DNA of 64,000 nucleotides from an uncultured Pelagibacteraceae bacterium (GCA_902520335.1 CABYNS010000001.1:159604-223603), one strand, 5' to 3'. Numbered from the stretch's first letter, positions 42,045-52,595 are shown. Notes: generated by a model from the letters alone, not told the origin. Program-made: numbers and translations.

Positions 42045-43272
42045 ATTTCTTTCCTAATTTTTTTTCTATAATTCCCTTATCTTTATATGCATCTCCACAA
42101 CTATTAACTACAATGATAGTATCCTTGCTAAACTTTTTTGCTTCTTTAATTGCAACAGAAAAAGCATGACTTGGTTCAAGAGAAGGTTTTAATTTTTCAA
42201 ATTTCGTTACAAGTTTGTAAGCGATTAAAGCTTCTTCATCACTTGCAGCTGTATATCTTGCTCTCTTTGTGTCTTTTAAAAAACAATGAAGAGGAGAAAT
42301 TCCAGGATAATCAAGTCCTGCAGAAATTGACTCAGTCTCTTCAATTTGGCCATCTGAATTTTGATTAACGTATTGAGCTGCACCATGAAGGATACCAATT
42401 TTAGAACCATAAGTTAATGGTGCTGCATGCTTTTTGCTTTCTGCAGGCCCTCCAGCTTCTACACCAATAAACTCACATTGATTTTTATCATAATCCATAA
42501 ATTCGTTCCAAAATCCAAAACTTGAGCTTCCACCCCCAACACAATTATATAATTTTAGTTTTTTTGGAATTGAACCAAATTTATCAATCAATTGATCTTT
42601 CAACTCTCTTGAGATTTGGCTAGTACTCCATCCACAGATACGAACAAACACAGCTGGTCCTACAGTACTTCCTACACACATAGCTGTTGTATCACAATTA
42701 GCAACCCAGTATCTCATACATTCAGAGACAGCATCCACAAGCGTCTGACTTCCAGAATTAACTGGTATGACTTCTGCTCCATTTTTTTTTATAGCTTTTA
42801 CATTTGGCTGTTGTCTCGAAATATCTTTTGCACCCATAAATATTTTACATTTAAGGCCAAATTTTTTAGCTGCCATACTTAACATCTTCCCTGCATAGCC
42901 TGCTCCGGTATCACCAATAATAACTTTTTTACCAGAACGTTTTGCAAGCAAACAATGAACGGTAGCATTATAGATTTTGTGCGCTCCTCCGTTAGCGTCC
43001 GATACAACTTTTGACCAAATTTGAGCTCCTCCTACATAATTAGTCAAATTTTCTAATTTAATAAAACGCGTAGGGACACCAATCCAATTTTTAAAATATT
43101 TATCCCTTTCATTAATAAAATTTTTATCTTTTTTAAGCTTATTAAATAATATTTCCAAGTCTTCTATTGGTTTTTTCAATGTTTCAGGAACGAAGTTTCC
43201 TCCGAATTTTCCACCCCAAAATCCAAGTTTATCTCCTTGATCAATTACTGGAATACCTTTTTTTAATTTCAT
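42028..43272 (-). CDS. trpB: Tryptophan synthase beta chain
   Basis: GGKFGGNFVPETL, NGGAHKIYNATVHCLLA (PLP Lys), VGGGSSSFGFW, GVEAGGPAES, SAGLDYPGISP. Confidence 0.93.
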   Translation of the reverse strand: MKLKKGIPVIDQGDKLGFWGGKFGGNFVPETLKKPIEDLEILFNKLKKDKNFINERDKYFKNWIGVPTRFIKLENLTNYVGGAQIWSKVVSDANGGAHKIYNATVHCLLAKRSGKKVIIGDTGAGYAGKMLSMAAKKFGLKCKIFMGAKDISRQQPNVKAIKKNGAEVIPVNSGSQTLVDAVSECMRYWVANCDTTAMCVGSTVGPAVFVRICGWSTSQISRELKDQLIDKFGSIPKKLKLYNCVGGGSSSFGFWNEFMDYDKNQCEFIGVEAGGPAESKKHAAPLTYGSKIGILHGAAQYVNQNSDGQIEETESISAGLDYPGISPLHCFLKDTKRARYTAASDEEALIAYKLVTKFEKLKPSLEPSHAFSVAIKEAKKFSKDTIIVVNSCGDAYKDKGIIEKKLGKKYVKSN

Positions 43273-43892
43273 ATTTTTGTAAATAAATTTAACAATTTAT
43301 CAATTTTACCAATATCTTTTTTTCCATTTTTATCTTCTAGCGCTCCACTTAAATCGACTATAAAGCTTTTATTTCTAAAATTAGGAATATCATCTATTTG
43401 AATATTTCCTGCAATCATTTTATTTAATTCATTAGGTACACTATCAAGTAAGCTATGATCAAAACTCTCAGATTTATGATAACCTTTTGAGTCAAAGAGA
43501 ACAATGTCTGATATGTTAGAAAAATCTTTATATTTAATTACATCCTCTTTATTCGAAACTGTAATTGCTGTGATTATTTTTTTTTTATATCTAAGTTTAA
43601 TTTCTTTTGTTCTTTCTGGGCTAACGTCATAAAGTTGATAATAATCAAAATTTAGCTCTTTTATTTTTTCTAGAGTCTTATCTGTAGGGCTTACTAGAAC
43701 TGAGATAAATTTAACTTGTTTTTTATCAACATTAATCAAATTTTTTAATTTATCGTATTTTACAAATCTCTGACTTTTTTCATAATTTGTGATGAAACCA
43801 ATCATGGTTAACGCAGGTCTATTATTATGATTTAAAATGTAATTAAGAGTTATAGGATCTGAGACCCCACAAATTTTCAAACCTTTTATCAT
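43269..43892 (-). CDS. trpF: Phosphoribosylanthranilate isomerase
   Basis: KGLKICGVSDPITLNYI, FVDLSGALEDKNGKKDIGKI; operon with trpBA. Confidence 0.85.
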   Translation of the reverse strand: MIKGLKICGVSDPITLNYILNHNNRPALTMIGFITNYEKSQRFVKYDKLKNLINVDKKQVKFISVLVSPTDKTLEKIKELNFDYYQLYDVSPERTKEIKLRYKKKIITAITVSNKEDVIKYKDFSNISDIVLFDSKGYHKSESFDHSLLDSVPNELNKMIAGNIQIDDIPNFRNKSFIVDLSGALEDKNGKKDIGKIDKLLNLFTKI

Positions 43893-44563
43893 TGACTTAA
43901 GTGATCAATAAGTGTTTGAATATTCTTCTTTATATCGCCCTTAGTAATATTTCTCCCTATTACAAGAGAATGAGCTCCATTTATAAAAGCTTGTTTGGGA
44001 GTCTGAACTCTTTTTTGGTCATTGTTTTTATTGTTTAGTCTTATTCCAGGAGTTATAATTTCTTTTTTAAATATTTTTTTTACTATCTTTACCTCTTGTG
44101 CACTGCATACAATAGCATCCAAGTTAGCTTTTTTTGCTAATTTTGCTTGGTGTAGGACTAATTTTTTAACATCTTTGTTAAATCCAATTTCTTTCAACGC
44201 TTTGTTATCTAAAGAGGTAAGGATGCTCACACCGACTAGACGTATCGATCCAGAAACTTTCTTTGCTGCTTTGAGAGCTTGTAACCCAGCACTTATGTGT
44301 ATTGTTAAATAATTTACTTTTAAATCTTTAATTGCTTTGATCGCAGACATACAGGTATTTGGTATGTCATGTAGTTTTAGATCTGCAAAAATAATTTTTT
44401 TTTTAAGTTTTGATACAAAATTTCTACCATGTTTAGAATTTAAAAACTCTAAACCAAATTTATATCCAATTTTAAGCTTTGTATTAGATGTATGTTTTAT
44501 TATTTTTTTTATTTGAGAAATATTAGTGCTATCACAAGCAACAAATATTTTATTATTTTTCAT
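43889..44563 (-). CDS. pyrF: Orotidine 5'-phosphate decarboxylase
   Basis: KIGYKFGLEFLNSKHG, FADLKLHDIPNT, ITPGIRL, VIGRNITKGD. Confidence 0.93.
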   Translation of the reverse strand: MKNNKIFVACDSTNISQIKKIIKHTSNTKLKIGYKFGLEFLNSKHGRNFVSKLKKKIIFADLKLHDIPNTCMSAIKAIKDLKVNYLTIHISAGLQALKAAKKVSGSIRLVGVSILTSLDNKALKEIGFNKDVKKLVLHQAKLAKKANLDAIVCSAQEVKIVKKIFKKEIITPGIRLNNKNNDQKRVQTPKQAFINGAHSLVIGRNITKGDIKKNIQTLIDHLSQ

Positions 44564-44843
44564 TATTCAAAATTTTAAACAAATCTTTAGACATTTTGAA
44601 GTTAATTGTTTTTTTTTCAGGAGTGTCAATTTTTTCGTTAGTTTTTGGATTTCTAGATATTCGGGCTTTTTGAATTTTGCTAGAAAATACCCCAAAACCT
44701 CTCAGTTCAACTCTTTCTCCTCTTTTAAGACTTTTTTTTATTTCACTTAAAATTATATTCACAAATTTCTCCAGATCTTTTTTCAAAAAATTTGGGTAAT
44801 TTTTCGAGAGTTGTTTTAAGAGGTTAGATTTTACTATAGCCAA
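44553..44843 (-). CDS. ihfB: Integration host factor/HU family DNA-binding protein
   Basis: IKKSLKRGERVELRGFGVFSSKIQKARISRNPKTNEKIDTPEKKTINFKMSKDL; next to rpsA. Confidence 0.9.
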   Translation of the reverse strand: MAIVKSNLLKQLSKNYPNFLKKDLEKFVNIILSEIKKSLKRGERVELRGFGVFSSKIQKARISRNPKTNEKIDTPEKKTINFKMSKDLFKILNNEK

Positions 44844-44859
44844 TTTTGTTTAAAAATTT

Positions 44860-46584
44860 CTATTCCTTTTTATTTTTTTTATCGAGATCCTTTGATAGTG
44901 ATGAAAAAGGAAGGTTTTTACCAGAATTCTCAGCACCATATTTTTCTAAAGCTTCTTTTTTTTCTAATTCTTCTAATAATTTTATACTTAAAGTTGCCTT
45001 TCTTTTATCTAAATCTAAATCAGATATAGCACAATCAATCCTCTCTCCTCCTGTAAATCTTGATGGTCTCGCGTCTGCAGCATTAATTGCAATCTGATTT
45101 TTTTTGATAATAAAGTCCATTTCACATTCCTCAGGCCTTACAACTAGGCCTTTGTTATCAGATGAAATAATTTTTACAGTAATAACCTGATTTATTTTTT
45201 TGTCTTTGAACCAATCAAATGGATCAGGTTGAGTTTGTCTTAATCCCACCCTTATTTTTTGATCAGAAGATTTAATCTCTAAGACTTTTACTTTAATTTT
45301 ATCACCCTTTTTATATTTTTTAAGTTCATCCTCCCCATTATTAAGGTATGTTAAATCATTACAATGTAAAAATGCATCAACCTCTAAATTTTCTACATTT
45401 AAAAATAATGAGTATTCATTTTTGTTCACAACTACCCCTTCAACAATTGTTCCAATAGGGAATTTTTTTTCAAAAACTTCAAAAGGATTTTCTTTTGTAA
45501 GTCTATGTGAAATTGCTACTCTTCTTTTGTCTTTATCAATTTCTGTTATTACACAATTAATCTCATCACCAACTTTAAACATTTTTTTTGCAGACACATT
45601 TTTTTTAGTCCAACTTAGTTCACTTGAATGCAATAGAGTTGTTAAACCTGGCTCTAATTCACAAAATGCACCAAAGTCCATAATTTTTACAACTTTTACT
45701 TTATAAACTTTTTTTAATTCATAATTTTCTATATGCTCAAAAGGATCTGGAGATAATTGTTTAACAGAGCAACCTACTTGAAGTTTTTCTTTATCAACAC
45801 TGATAACTTTTAAGTCGTGTTTCTCTCCAATATTAAAAACTTCGTCAGGGTGATTTACTCGACTATATGAAATTTCTTGAAGATGAACTAATACGTCTAA
45901 TTCATTATTAACATTAAAAAAGCATCCGAAGGAGCTGTAACCTTTTACTTCAGCGCCCTTAATTATATCTCCAACTTTGTATTTATCTATTATTTTAGCC
46001 TTGTCTTCTTTTTTGAATGAAGAAATTATTTCTCTTCTCGATACACAAGCATTTCCTCTAATTTTATCTAATTTAATTAATGCAAATTTTTGTGGCTCAT
46101 TTATAAGATGACTTATGTCTTTAAGTGGTTTATCACTTATTTGAGACCCCGGTAGGAACATTAATGAGCCTGAATCTAAATGTTCTACAATACATCCACC
46201 TTTACATTTTGAAACAATTTTACCCATAATAGGTTCTTTTTTTTCATAAGCTTCAACAAGTTTATCCCACCCTTTAATTTTAAGCGCCTTACTAGCTGAG
46301 ACAATTACTTCTCCATTTTTATCCTCAATCTTTTCTAATAAAACTGAAATAGTCTCACCTACTTTTATATTAACTGATAAGCCCATACTTTTAAGTTCAT
46401 TTATATCAAGAACTGGTTCACTTTTTAAACCTTCAACAAATAAAAAAACAAATTTCTCAGTTATTTTGTTTATTTTACCCTCAATAATCTTACCTTCTTC
46501 AATGGTATTTTTTGAGAGTTGACTGTTTAATAATTTTTCAAATTCTTTAGAAGCAGGGTTTGAAAGGTCTTTATATATTTCCAT
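44860..46584 (-). CDS. rpsA: 30S ribosomal protein S1
   Basis: Tandem S1 domains (e.g. VVKIMDFGAFCELEPGLTTLLHSSELSW); start trimmed to Met at 46584. Confidence 0.95.
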   Translation of the reverse strand: MEIYKDLSNPASKEFEKLLNSQLSKNTIEEGKIIEGKINKITEKFVFLFVEGLKSEPVLDINELKSMGLSVNIKVGETISVLLEKIEDKNGEVIVSASKALKIKGWDKLVEAYEKKEPIMGKIVSKCKGGCIVEHLDSGSLMFLPGSQISDKPLKDISHLINEPQKFALIKLDKIRGNACVSRREIISSFKKEDKAKIIDKYKVGDIIKGAEVKGYSSFGCFFNVNNELDVLVHLQEISYSRVNHPDEVFNIGEKHDLKVISVDKEKLQVGCSVKQLSPDPFEHIENYELKKVYKVKVVKIMDFGAFCELEPGLTTLLHSSELSWTKKNVSAKKMFKVGDEINCVITEIDKDKRRVAISHRLTKENPFEVFEKKFPIGTIVEGVVVNKNEYSLFLNVENLEVDAFLHCNDLTYLNNGEDELKKYKKGDKIKVKVLEIKSSDQKIRVGLRQTQPDPFDWFKDKKINQVITVKIISSDNKGLVVRPEECEMDFIIKKNQIAINAADARPSRFTGGERIDCAISDLDLDKRKATLSIKLLEELEKKEALEKYGAENSGKNLPFSSLSKDLDKKNKKE

Positions 46585-46730
46585 TAAATAAGTCTTAATT
46601 TTTTTAAAAAACAACGAACTTTTAGATAAAATTATGATTTTAATCAAGATTGAATTTTAAAAAATTCTGCTAAATAACATAATAAACACAATGAAATCTC
46701 AATTTTTCCTCTCAATTTAATACTAAAATA

Positions 46731-48056
46731 TTAATATTTCATTTTTGCACCAAGATAGTTCATCTTTTCCAAGAAAGATGGAAATGAGGTGTTAATCGAC
46801 TCCCTATCATGAATTTGCCACTTACCTCCAAATGTAAGCGCAGCAACTACACTGGTCATAAAAACTCTATGGTCTTTTAAAAAATTTTTGATTACAATTT
46901 TTTTTTTTACTTCAATATTCGGATTACCGTAGATTTTAATACTATTATTTGTAACAAAATTTTTAATTCCTATTTTGTTTAATATTTTTGATCCCCATTT
47001 TAATCTTGGACTTTCTTTTTCATTCAATTCTGATAAATTTTTAAAGTAAGATATTCCATCAGCTTTAGCTGCTATTAAGAATATTAATAAAAATTCATCT
47101 ATTGCGGCACTATTAAATTTAATTGGACAATTAATAGATTTAAATTTTTTTGAGCTGTGAATTAACAAATCTGCAATACGCTCTCCTTTATAAATTCTTT
47201 TATTTAATAACTTAATTTTAACATTCATCATTTTAAGTATGCTTAAAATTCCTGTTCTTGAAGGATTAATATTAATATTATTGATTTTCAATTTTGAATT
47301 TTCTGACAACGCTGTCAAAACAATAAAAAATGCACTAGAGCTAATATCTGCTGGTATTCTGTAGTTTATTGAGGGTATCTTTTTTTTGCCTTTAATTCTA
47401 ATGAGGTCATAGTTTTTTTTTTTATCAATTTTAATAGGTAATTTTAAATTTTTAAAAAGTAACTCACTATGGTCTCTCGATTTTTTTGCCTTAATAGTTG
47501 TTTCTCCTTTAGTGTTTAATGCCGCAAGCATAACTGCACTTTTGCATTGAGCAGATCCTCTTGTTTCAGTGTAATTAATAGGTAATGGATTATTAGTACC
47601 GTTGATATGTATTGGAAGCTTTCCAGAATTTGTTTTAAATTTTGCCCCAAATTTTTCTAAAGGCTTTGAAACTCTCAAAAAATCTCTTTTAGATAAACTT
47701 TTATCACCTCTTAATTTTATACTATCTTTACTGTGTACTAAAAGCCCCATTATTAATCTTCCTAATGTTCCAGAATTTCCAGCATTTAATGATAAATTTT
47801 TTTTATATTTATATCCATTTAATCCCACTCCTAATATTTCACAAAATTTCTTTGTTAATCTCACTTTTACTCCAAGTTTCTTAAGACACCTTAAAGTGTT
47901 CAGAACATCCTCTGAGGTTAGTAAATTATACGATTTACTTTTATAAGGTGATTGAGAAGCTAAAAGTGCCCATCGAATAGATAAACTCTTGTCCCCTGAT
48001 GTAGTTATATTTTTATTAAATTTTTTAATTTTTTTTTGTATTTTAACAGAAGACAT
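46731..48056 (-). CDS. aroA: 3-phosphoshikimate 1-carboxyvinyltransferase
   Basis: NAGNSGTLGRLIMGLL, GDKSLSKRDF, TRGSAQCKSAVMLAAL, KESPRLKWGSKIL, DHRVFMTSVVAAL. Confidence 0.94.
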   Translation of the reverse strand: MSSVKIQKKIKKFNKNITTSGDKSLSIRWALLASQSPYKSKSYNLLTSEDVLNTLRCLKKLGVKVRLTKKFCEILGVGLNGYKYKKNLSLNAGNSGTLGRLIMGLLVHSKDSIKLRGDKSLSKRDFLRVSKPLEKFGAKFKTNSGKLPIHINGTNNPLPINYTETRGSAQCKSAVMLAALNTKGETTIKAKKSRDHSELLFKNLKLPIKIDKKKNYDLIRIKGKKKIPSINYRIPADISSSAFFIVLTALSENSKLKINNININPSRTGILSILKMMNVKIKLLNKRIYKGERIADLLIHSSKKFKSINCPIKFNSAAIDEFLLIFLIAAKADGISYFKNLSELNEKESPRLKWGSKILNKIGIKNFVTNNSIKIYGNPNIEVKKKIVIKNFLKDHRVFMTSVVAALTFGGKWQIHDRESINTSFPSFLEKMNYLGAKMKY

Positions 48057-48058
48057 CT

Positions 48059-48835
48059 TTAATTTATTTTGAAAGAGTCTCCAAAATATGCGTTTTTTGC
48101 ATCAATATTTTTAATAAGGTTATTAGGTGTATCTTTAGCAATTACTTTTCCATTTGATAAAACAATCGCTAAATCAACACAAGATAATAAATCTCTTGCC
48201 TGATGATCACATAAAATTATTGAAATATTGTTTTGGGTCTGTAAATCAACAATAATTTGTTGTAGATTTTTTATTGTCATAATGTCCAATGCAGCGAAAG
48301 GTTCATCTAATAATAAAATTCTAGGATTGCTTAACAAAGCTAAACATATTACTAAACGCTTTTTTTGCCCTCCAGATAAAAATTCAGCTTTTATATTTTG
48401 TAAAGACTCAAGTTCAAATTTTGAAATTAATAAATTTATTCTTTCATCCCTCAGTTTTTTATCATCGATTACCATTTCGCTAATTGCTTTTAAATTCTCT
48501 CTTAGAGTGAGATCATAAAAATACCCTCCATTTTGTGGTACATAACCAATTTTATATTTTTTAGTCCTTTGAAATATAGGTTCGTCAGTAATATTTTTAC
48601 TATCGATAAATATTGAACCGTAACTTGGTCTTAATAATCCTATAATAATATTAAAAATTGTTGATTTTCCGACACCATTTGGGCCAAGTAATCCAAGAAT
48701 TTCTCCTTGATTCAAACTAAAATTTAGATCTTCAAATATTTTTCTTTTTCCAAAGTAAATTGATATTTTGTCTAATTTGATGATTTCCTTTTTTGTCTTG
48801 AAATTTTTGATTCGAAATTTTTTAATTATAGCCAC
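48059..48835 (-). CDS. lptB: LPS export ABC transporter ATP-binding protein
   Basis: Walker A GLLGPNGVGKSTIFNIIIG, FLSGGQKKRLVICLAL, LLLDEPFAALD; adjacent to lptC-like gene. Confidence 0.9.
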   Translation of the reverse strand: MAIIKKFRIKNFKTKKEIIKLDKISIYFGKRKIFEDLNFSLNQGEILGLLGPNGVGKSTIFNIIIGLLRPSYGSIFIDSKNITDEPIFQRTKKYKIGYVPQNGGYFYDLTLRENLKAISEMVIDDKKLRDERINLLISKFELESLQNIKAEFLSGGQKKRLVICLALLSNPRILLLDEPFAALDIMTIKNLQQIIVDLQTQNNISIILCDHQARDLLSCVDLAIVLSNGKVIAKDTPNNLIKNIDAKNAYFGDSFKIN

Positions 48836-48837
48836 AA

Positions 48838-49419
48838 TCAGTATTTACCTGTAATTTGAATATTATCATTTTGATTAACCATTGAGATTTTCATTTTTTT
48901 TTTTAATAAATCTAGCTCGACTTTATCTGCATATATCTTTGTATTTCTATTCATATAATGAACATTCTCAATTATTTCTATTAAATTTTTGCTGAAATTG
49001 AGTTTTACTATCTCTGATTTGATCAATTGATCACCATAATCAATGCTTACAGTTTTTTTAAATATTGTATCATTATTTCTTTTGTTATAAATAGCCTCAT
49101 CGGAATTAATTTTGATAATATTGTCATCCTGACGAATTATCTCAGCATTGACTTTAAAAAGAATTACATTTTCTGTCTTATCTTTTACAAATTCTGCAGA
49201 TTCAGCTTTGATTATATATGTATTACCGACTAAATCTTGAGATATATATTTCAATGTTTCAATTAAATTAGAATTTTTAGTTTTTTTATCAGAATAATAA
49301 TTATTTATTTTTTTTTCCGCTATCTTCTCATTTTCACTAAAAAATTTTTTATAAAAAATTATTGAAGAAAAAATCAATAAAATTACCAATGAATACTGCA
49401 AACTTTTTTTTTTATCCAT
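48838..49419 (-). CDS. lptC: LptC-like LPS export protein
   Basis: Single N-terminal TM, beta-rich periplasmic domain, adjacent to lptB and kdsD. Confidence 0.65.
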   Translation of the reverse strand: MDKKKSLQYSLVILLIFSSIIFYKKFFSENEKIAEKKINNYYSDKKTKNSNLIETLKYISQDLVGNTYIIKAESAEFVKDKTENVILFKVNAEIIRQDDNIIKINSDEAIYNKRNNDTIFKKTVSIDYGDQLIKSEIVKLNFSKNLIEIIENVHYMNRNTKIYADKVELDLLKKKMKISMVNQNDNIQITGKY

Positions 49420-49423
49420 TTAA

Positions 49424-50407
49424 TTAATAAATTTTATTTTCAAGAATATTATGAACATGTATGATACCAATTGTATTTGTTTGTTTCTTTTCATCATAAA
49501 CACATAAGCATGTTATTTTTTTCTCATTCATTATCGATAAAGCTTTGGTTGCCAGTGTATTTTTTTCAATTTTTATTGGGTTTTTTGTCATTACATTTTT
49601 AACTTTAAGTGAATTAAGATTAATATTTTTTGAATTTAATTTTCTAATTTGACCATCAGTAATAATTCCAGTTGTTTGTTTTTTTTTATTTCTGATTATT
49701 AAAGTTCCTAATTTTTTTTCAGTCATAATCTTAAGTGCTTTTTTCATCAAAATATTTTCATTAATAAAAGGTATTTTATTATGTGTTAACATCAGATCCT
49801 CCACAGTTTTTAATTTTTCTCCTAAGCTTCCTGATGGATGAAATTTTTTAAAGTCTAAATTGTTAATTTTTTTTTTTTTAAGAGTTGATACTGCTAAAGC
49901 ATCCCCAATACTCAGTTGATTGATTGTACTTGATGTTGGTACCATGTCTAGTCCAGCTTCTTTAACTTCTGGGGTTATCAAACCAATGTCACTATTTTTA
50001 TATAAGTCGGAGTTTTTTTTTGAGGTTATGCCAATTAATAAAATCTTATTTCTATTAGCATAATTAATTATATTTTTTAATTCAATTGAATTACCTGAGT
50101 AACTTATTAAAATTAAGATATCTTTTTTAGTGATACTTCCCAAGTCACCGTGTGAACAATCACTTGCAGACAATGAAAAAGACGGTGTTCCAACGGAGGA
50201 AAGAGTTGCAGATATTTTATTAGCTATTATTCCACTTTTCCCAACTCCACATAAAATAACTTTTGATTGACAATTTACAATTGCATTAACAGCTTTATCA
50301 AAATTTTTATTTAAAGATTTTTTTAATTTTTGGAGAGCTTTGATTTCTAAACTTATAACACTTTTAGCTATAGCATTGTAATTCATTTTTTTCATTAATG
50401 TGCCCAA
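49424..50407 (-). CDS. kdsD: Arabinose-5-phosphate isomerase (SIS plus CBS domains)
   Basis: CGVGKSGIIANKISATLSSVGTPSFSLSASDCSHGDLGSI, GDALAVSTL, FHPSGSLGEKL, tandem CBS; Met at 50392 possible start. Confidence 0.9.
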   Translation of the reverse strand: MGTLMKKMNYNAIAKSVISLEIKALQKLKKSLNKNFDKAVNAIVNCQSKVILCGVGKSGIIANKISATLSSVGTPSFSLSASDCSHGDLGSITKKDILILISYSGNSIELKNIINYANRNKILLIGITSKKNSDLYKNSDIGLITPEVKEAGLDMVPTSSTINQLSIGDALAVSTLKKKKINNLDFKKFHPSGSLGEKLKTVEDLMLTHNKIPFINENILMKKALKIMTEKKLGTLIIRNKKKQTTGIITDGQIRKLNSKNINLNSLKVKNVMTKNPIKIEKNTLATKALSIMNEKKITCLCVYDEKKQTNTIGIIHVHNILENKIY

Positions 50408-51006
50408 ATATCTTCTTTGAATAAAGCAAGATCAAGCTCAACTCTTGTTTTTAAAAATTTTAGACATTCTTGATAAAGTTCAATTCTATTTTCTCTCACT
50501 AATATTTTATTTAGTTCTTCATTAATTTTATGAAGATATATTACGTCATTAGCACAATACTTGAGCTGACCTTGAGAAAGTTCACCACCAAAATCTGAAG
50601 TTTGAAACTGTTTGCTAATATCAATATTGATGAATTCTTTGATTAATGTTTTTAATGAATGGTTGTCAGAAAAAGTACGTGCAATTTTTGATTGGATTTT
50701 GGTACACTCAACATTACTAACTTCAGTTTTAAGGTAATACTTAATATGAGCCAAATCACTACGAGCATAGTGAAAGATCTTTTTAATATTTTTGTCAGCT
50801 AATAATTTAATCAAATTAGGTGCGTTGTATTTACCTCTATCAAATTGGACTATGTGAGCATCTAAGTTTCCTGATGAAATCTGAATTAAACATAATGGGT
50901 CTCGTCTAACATTAAGTCCCATAAATTCACCGTCCACAGCTATTGTATTGCCCAAATTTAGATTCTCAGGTATATCAGCTTTATATAACTGTATATTATT
51001 ACTCAT
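50395..51006 (-). CDS. rnd: Ribonuclease D-like 3'-5' exonuclease
   Basis: AVDGEFMGLNVRRDPLCLIQIS, FHYARSDLAHIKYYL, KYCANDVIYLHKI (DEDD). Confidence 0.88.
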   Translation of the reverse strand: MSNNIQLYKADIPENLNLGNTIAVDGEFMGLNVRRDPLCLIQISSGNLDAHIVQFDRGKYNAPNLIKLLADKNIKKIFHYARSDLAHIKYYLKTEVSNVECTKIQSKIARTFSDNHSLKTLIKEFINIDISKQFQTSDFGGELSQGQLKYCANDVIYLHKINEELNKILVRENRIELYQECLKFLKTRVELDLALFKEDIWAH

Positions 51007-51022
51007 TTTAAAACATATATAT

Positions 51023-51988
51023 ATGAAAGCAAAAAATTGTCTAATTTTTGGTGGAAGTGGTCAGATTGGAAGTAACTTAATTAGAAAACTTGCTAAAAAT
51101 AACCTTAGAGTAACAGTAGTAACAAGAAATATTCATCAAAAAGGCCTCAGAATAAAAACCCAGGCTAATGCAGGATTTATTGATATTCAAGAGTCAAAAA
51201 TTTTTGATGAAAAAAAAATTGAAAAACTATTTAGCACTGCTGATTATTGTATAAATTTGATAGGAATTTTATATGAGAAAAAGAATGGAAATACTTTTAA
51301 AAATATTCATACAGTTTTCCCTACACTTTTAGCCAAACTGTGTAAAAAACATAATTTAAAACATTTTGTACATGTTTCAGCTTTAGGTATTAATGAAGCC
51401 GTGGATTCAAAATATGCAATCTCAAAACTGAAAGGAGAAAAAGGTATACTAAGTAATTTTTCGAAAACTACAATTTTACGACCTTCTATAGTTTTCTCAA
51501 ATTCAGATAATTTTAGTACTCAATTTATGACACTATTAAATAGATTACCAATTTTTCCACTTTACTATGGTGGTAAAACCAAATTTATGCCAATACATTG
51601 TTCCGATCTAACAGATGTTATTCACCATGTATTACAAAATGATATTCAATCTCAAATCATTGAATGTGTTGGTCCTGAAATTCTTTCGTTTAAAGAAATT
51701 TTAGAGACTCTTCTTCATTTAATAGGAAAGAATAGAATTTTAGTACCCATGCCATTAGTTTTAGCAAATTTATCTGCTAAATTTTTTCAATTACTTCCTA
51801 ATCCACTTTTGACCGAGGATCAACTTAGATTGTTAAAATATGACAATATTACTTCTGGAAAATATAAAACAAACAAAGAAATAGGCTTACCAAGTAAACT
51901 TTTTTTTAAAGATGAGGTAAAAAAATATTCTTACATGTGGCGAGATGGGGGACAATTTTCGACTGAAAAATATGATTTGAATGATTAA
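51023..51988 (+). CDS. NDUFA9-like NAD-dependent epimerase/dehydratase family protein
   Basis: CLIFGGSGQIGSNLIRKLAKNNLRVTVVTR, YAISKLKGE, TILRPSIVFS; start set at Met 51023. Confidence 0.8.
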   Translation: MKAKNCLIFGGSGQIGSNLIRKLAKNNLRVTVVTRNIHQKGLRIKTQANAGFIDIQESKIFDEKKIEKLFSTADYCINLIGILYEKKNGNTFKNIHTVFPTLLAKLCKKHNLKHFVHVSALGINEAVDSKYAISKLKGEKGILSNFSKTTILRPSIVFSNSDNFSTQFMTLLNRLPIFPLYYGGKTKFMPIHCSDLTDVIHHVLQNDIQSQIIECVGPEILSFKEILETLLHLIGKNRILVPMPLVLANLSAKFFQLLPNPLLTEDQLRLLKYDNITSGKYKTNKEIGLPSKLFFKDEVKKYSYMWRDGGQFSTEKYDLND

Positions 51989-52006
51989 ATTAGACAGACA
52001 ATTTAA

Positions 52007-52504
52007 TCATACGGCAGTGATTTTTTTTTCATTATACTCTTGAGTTTCTTCTTTATCACCAGAATCTTCTTTTTTTCCTTTCGGTTGATAAGCATATAAC
52101 AAATGCAATTTACAATAAGAAAACTCTTTCAGTGATGTTCTTCCACAAAAGTAGAATGATTTTTCATTGGGATGACCAATAGGCCATTTGCAAGAATTTT
52201 CATCTAATTCTTCGAGCTGTTTAGGATTTTCAGGTTCAAAGTCTTTCTCTATTATTAAAGATTTAAATCTACTTTTCCTTCCTTTTCTTGAGTTATCTAT
52301 ATTATTTTGATTATTTAATTTGAAGTTATTATTTGTTTTTGACGCCGACCTAGCTTTAATTTTTGCAGACAAGTTAAGCCTGTGAGCTTTTCCTATTACA
52401 GCATTCCGACTAATACCACCAATTATTTCAGCAATCTGACTAGCAGTATTGCCTTTACCCCATAATTCTTTTAGTTTTTCAACTTTTTCGTCATTCCAGC
52501 TCAT
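52007..52504 (-). CDS. gcrA: GcrA family cell-cycle regulator
   Basis: MSWNDEKVEKLKELWGKGNTASQIAEIIGGISRNAVIGKAHRLNLSAK and C-terminal CKWPIGHPN...FCGR..YCKLH. Confidence 0.94.
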   Translation of the reverse strand: MSWNDEKVEKLKELWGKGNTASQIAEIIGGISRNAVIGKAHRLNLSAKIKARSASKTNNNFKLNNQNNIDNSRKGRKSRFKSLIIEKDFEPENPKQLEELDENSCKWPIGHPNEKSFYFCGRTSLKEFSYCKLHLLYAYQPKGKKEDSGDKEETQEYNEKKITAV

Positions 52505-52573
52505 AAAACATCAATATAATGTGTTATATTATATTATAGATACTATATAGGCTTCAATATAAAAAAATAACAA

Positions 52574-52595
52574 GTTAATAATTTAAGTTATTAAC
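52574..52595. repeat. 22-bp inverted repeat in gcrA/argD divergent intergenic region
   Basis: GTTAATAA-TTTAAG-TTATTAAC: perfect 8-bp arms. Confidence 0.7.
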
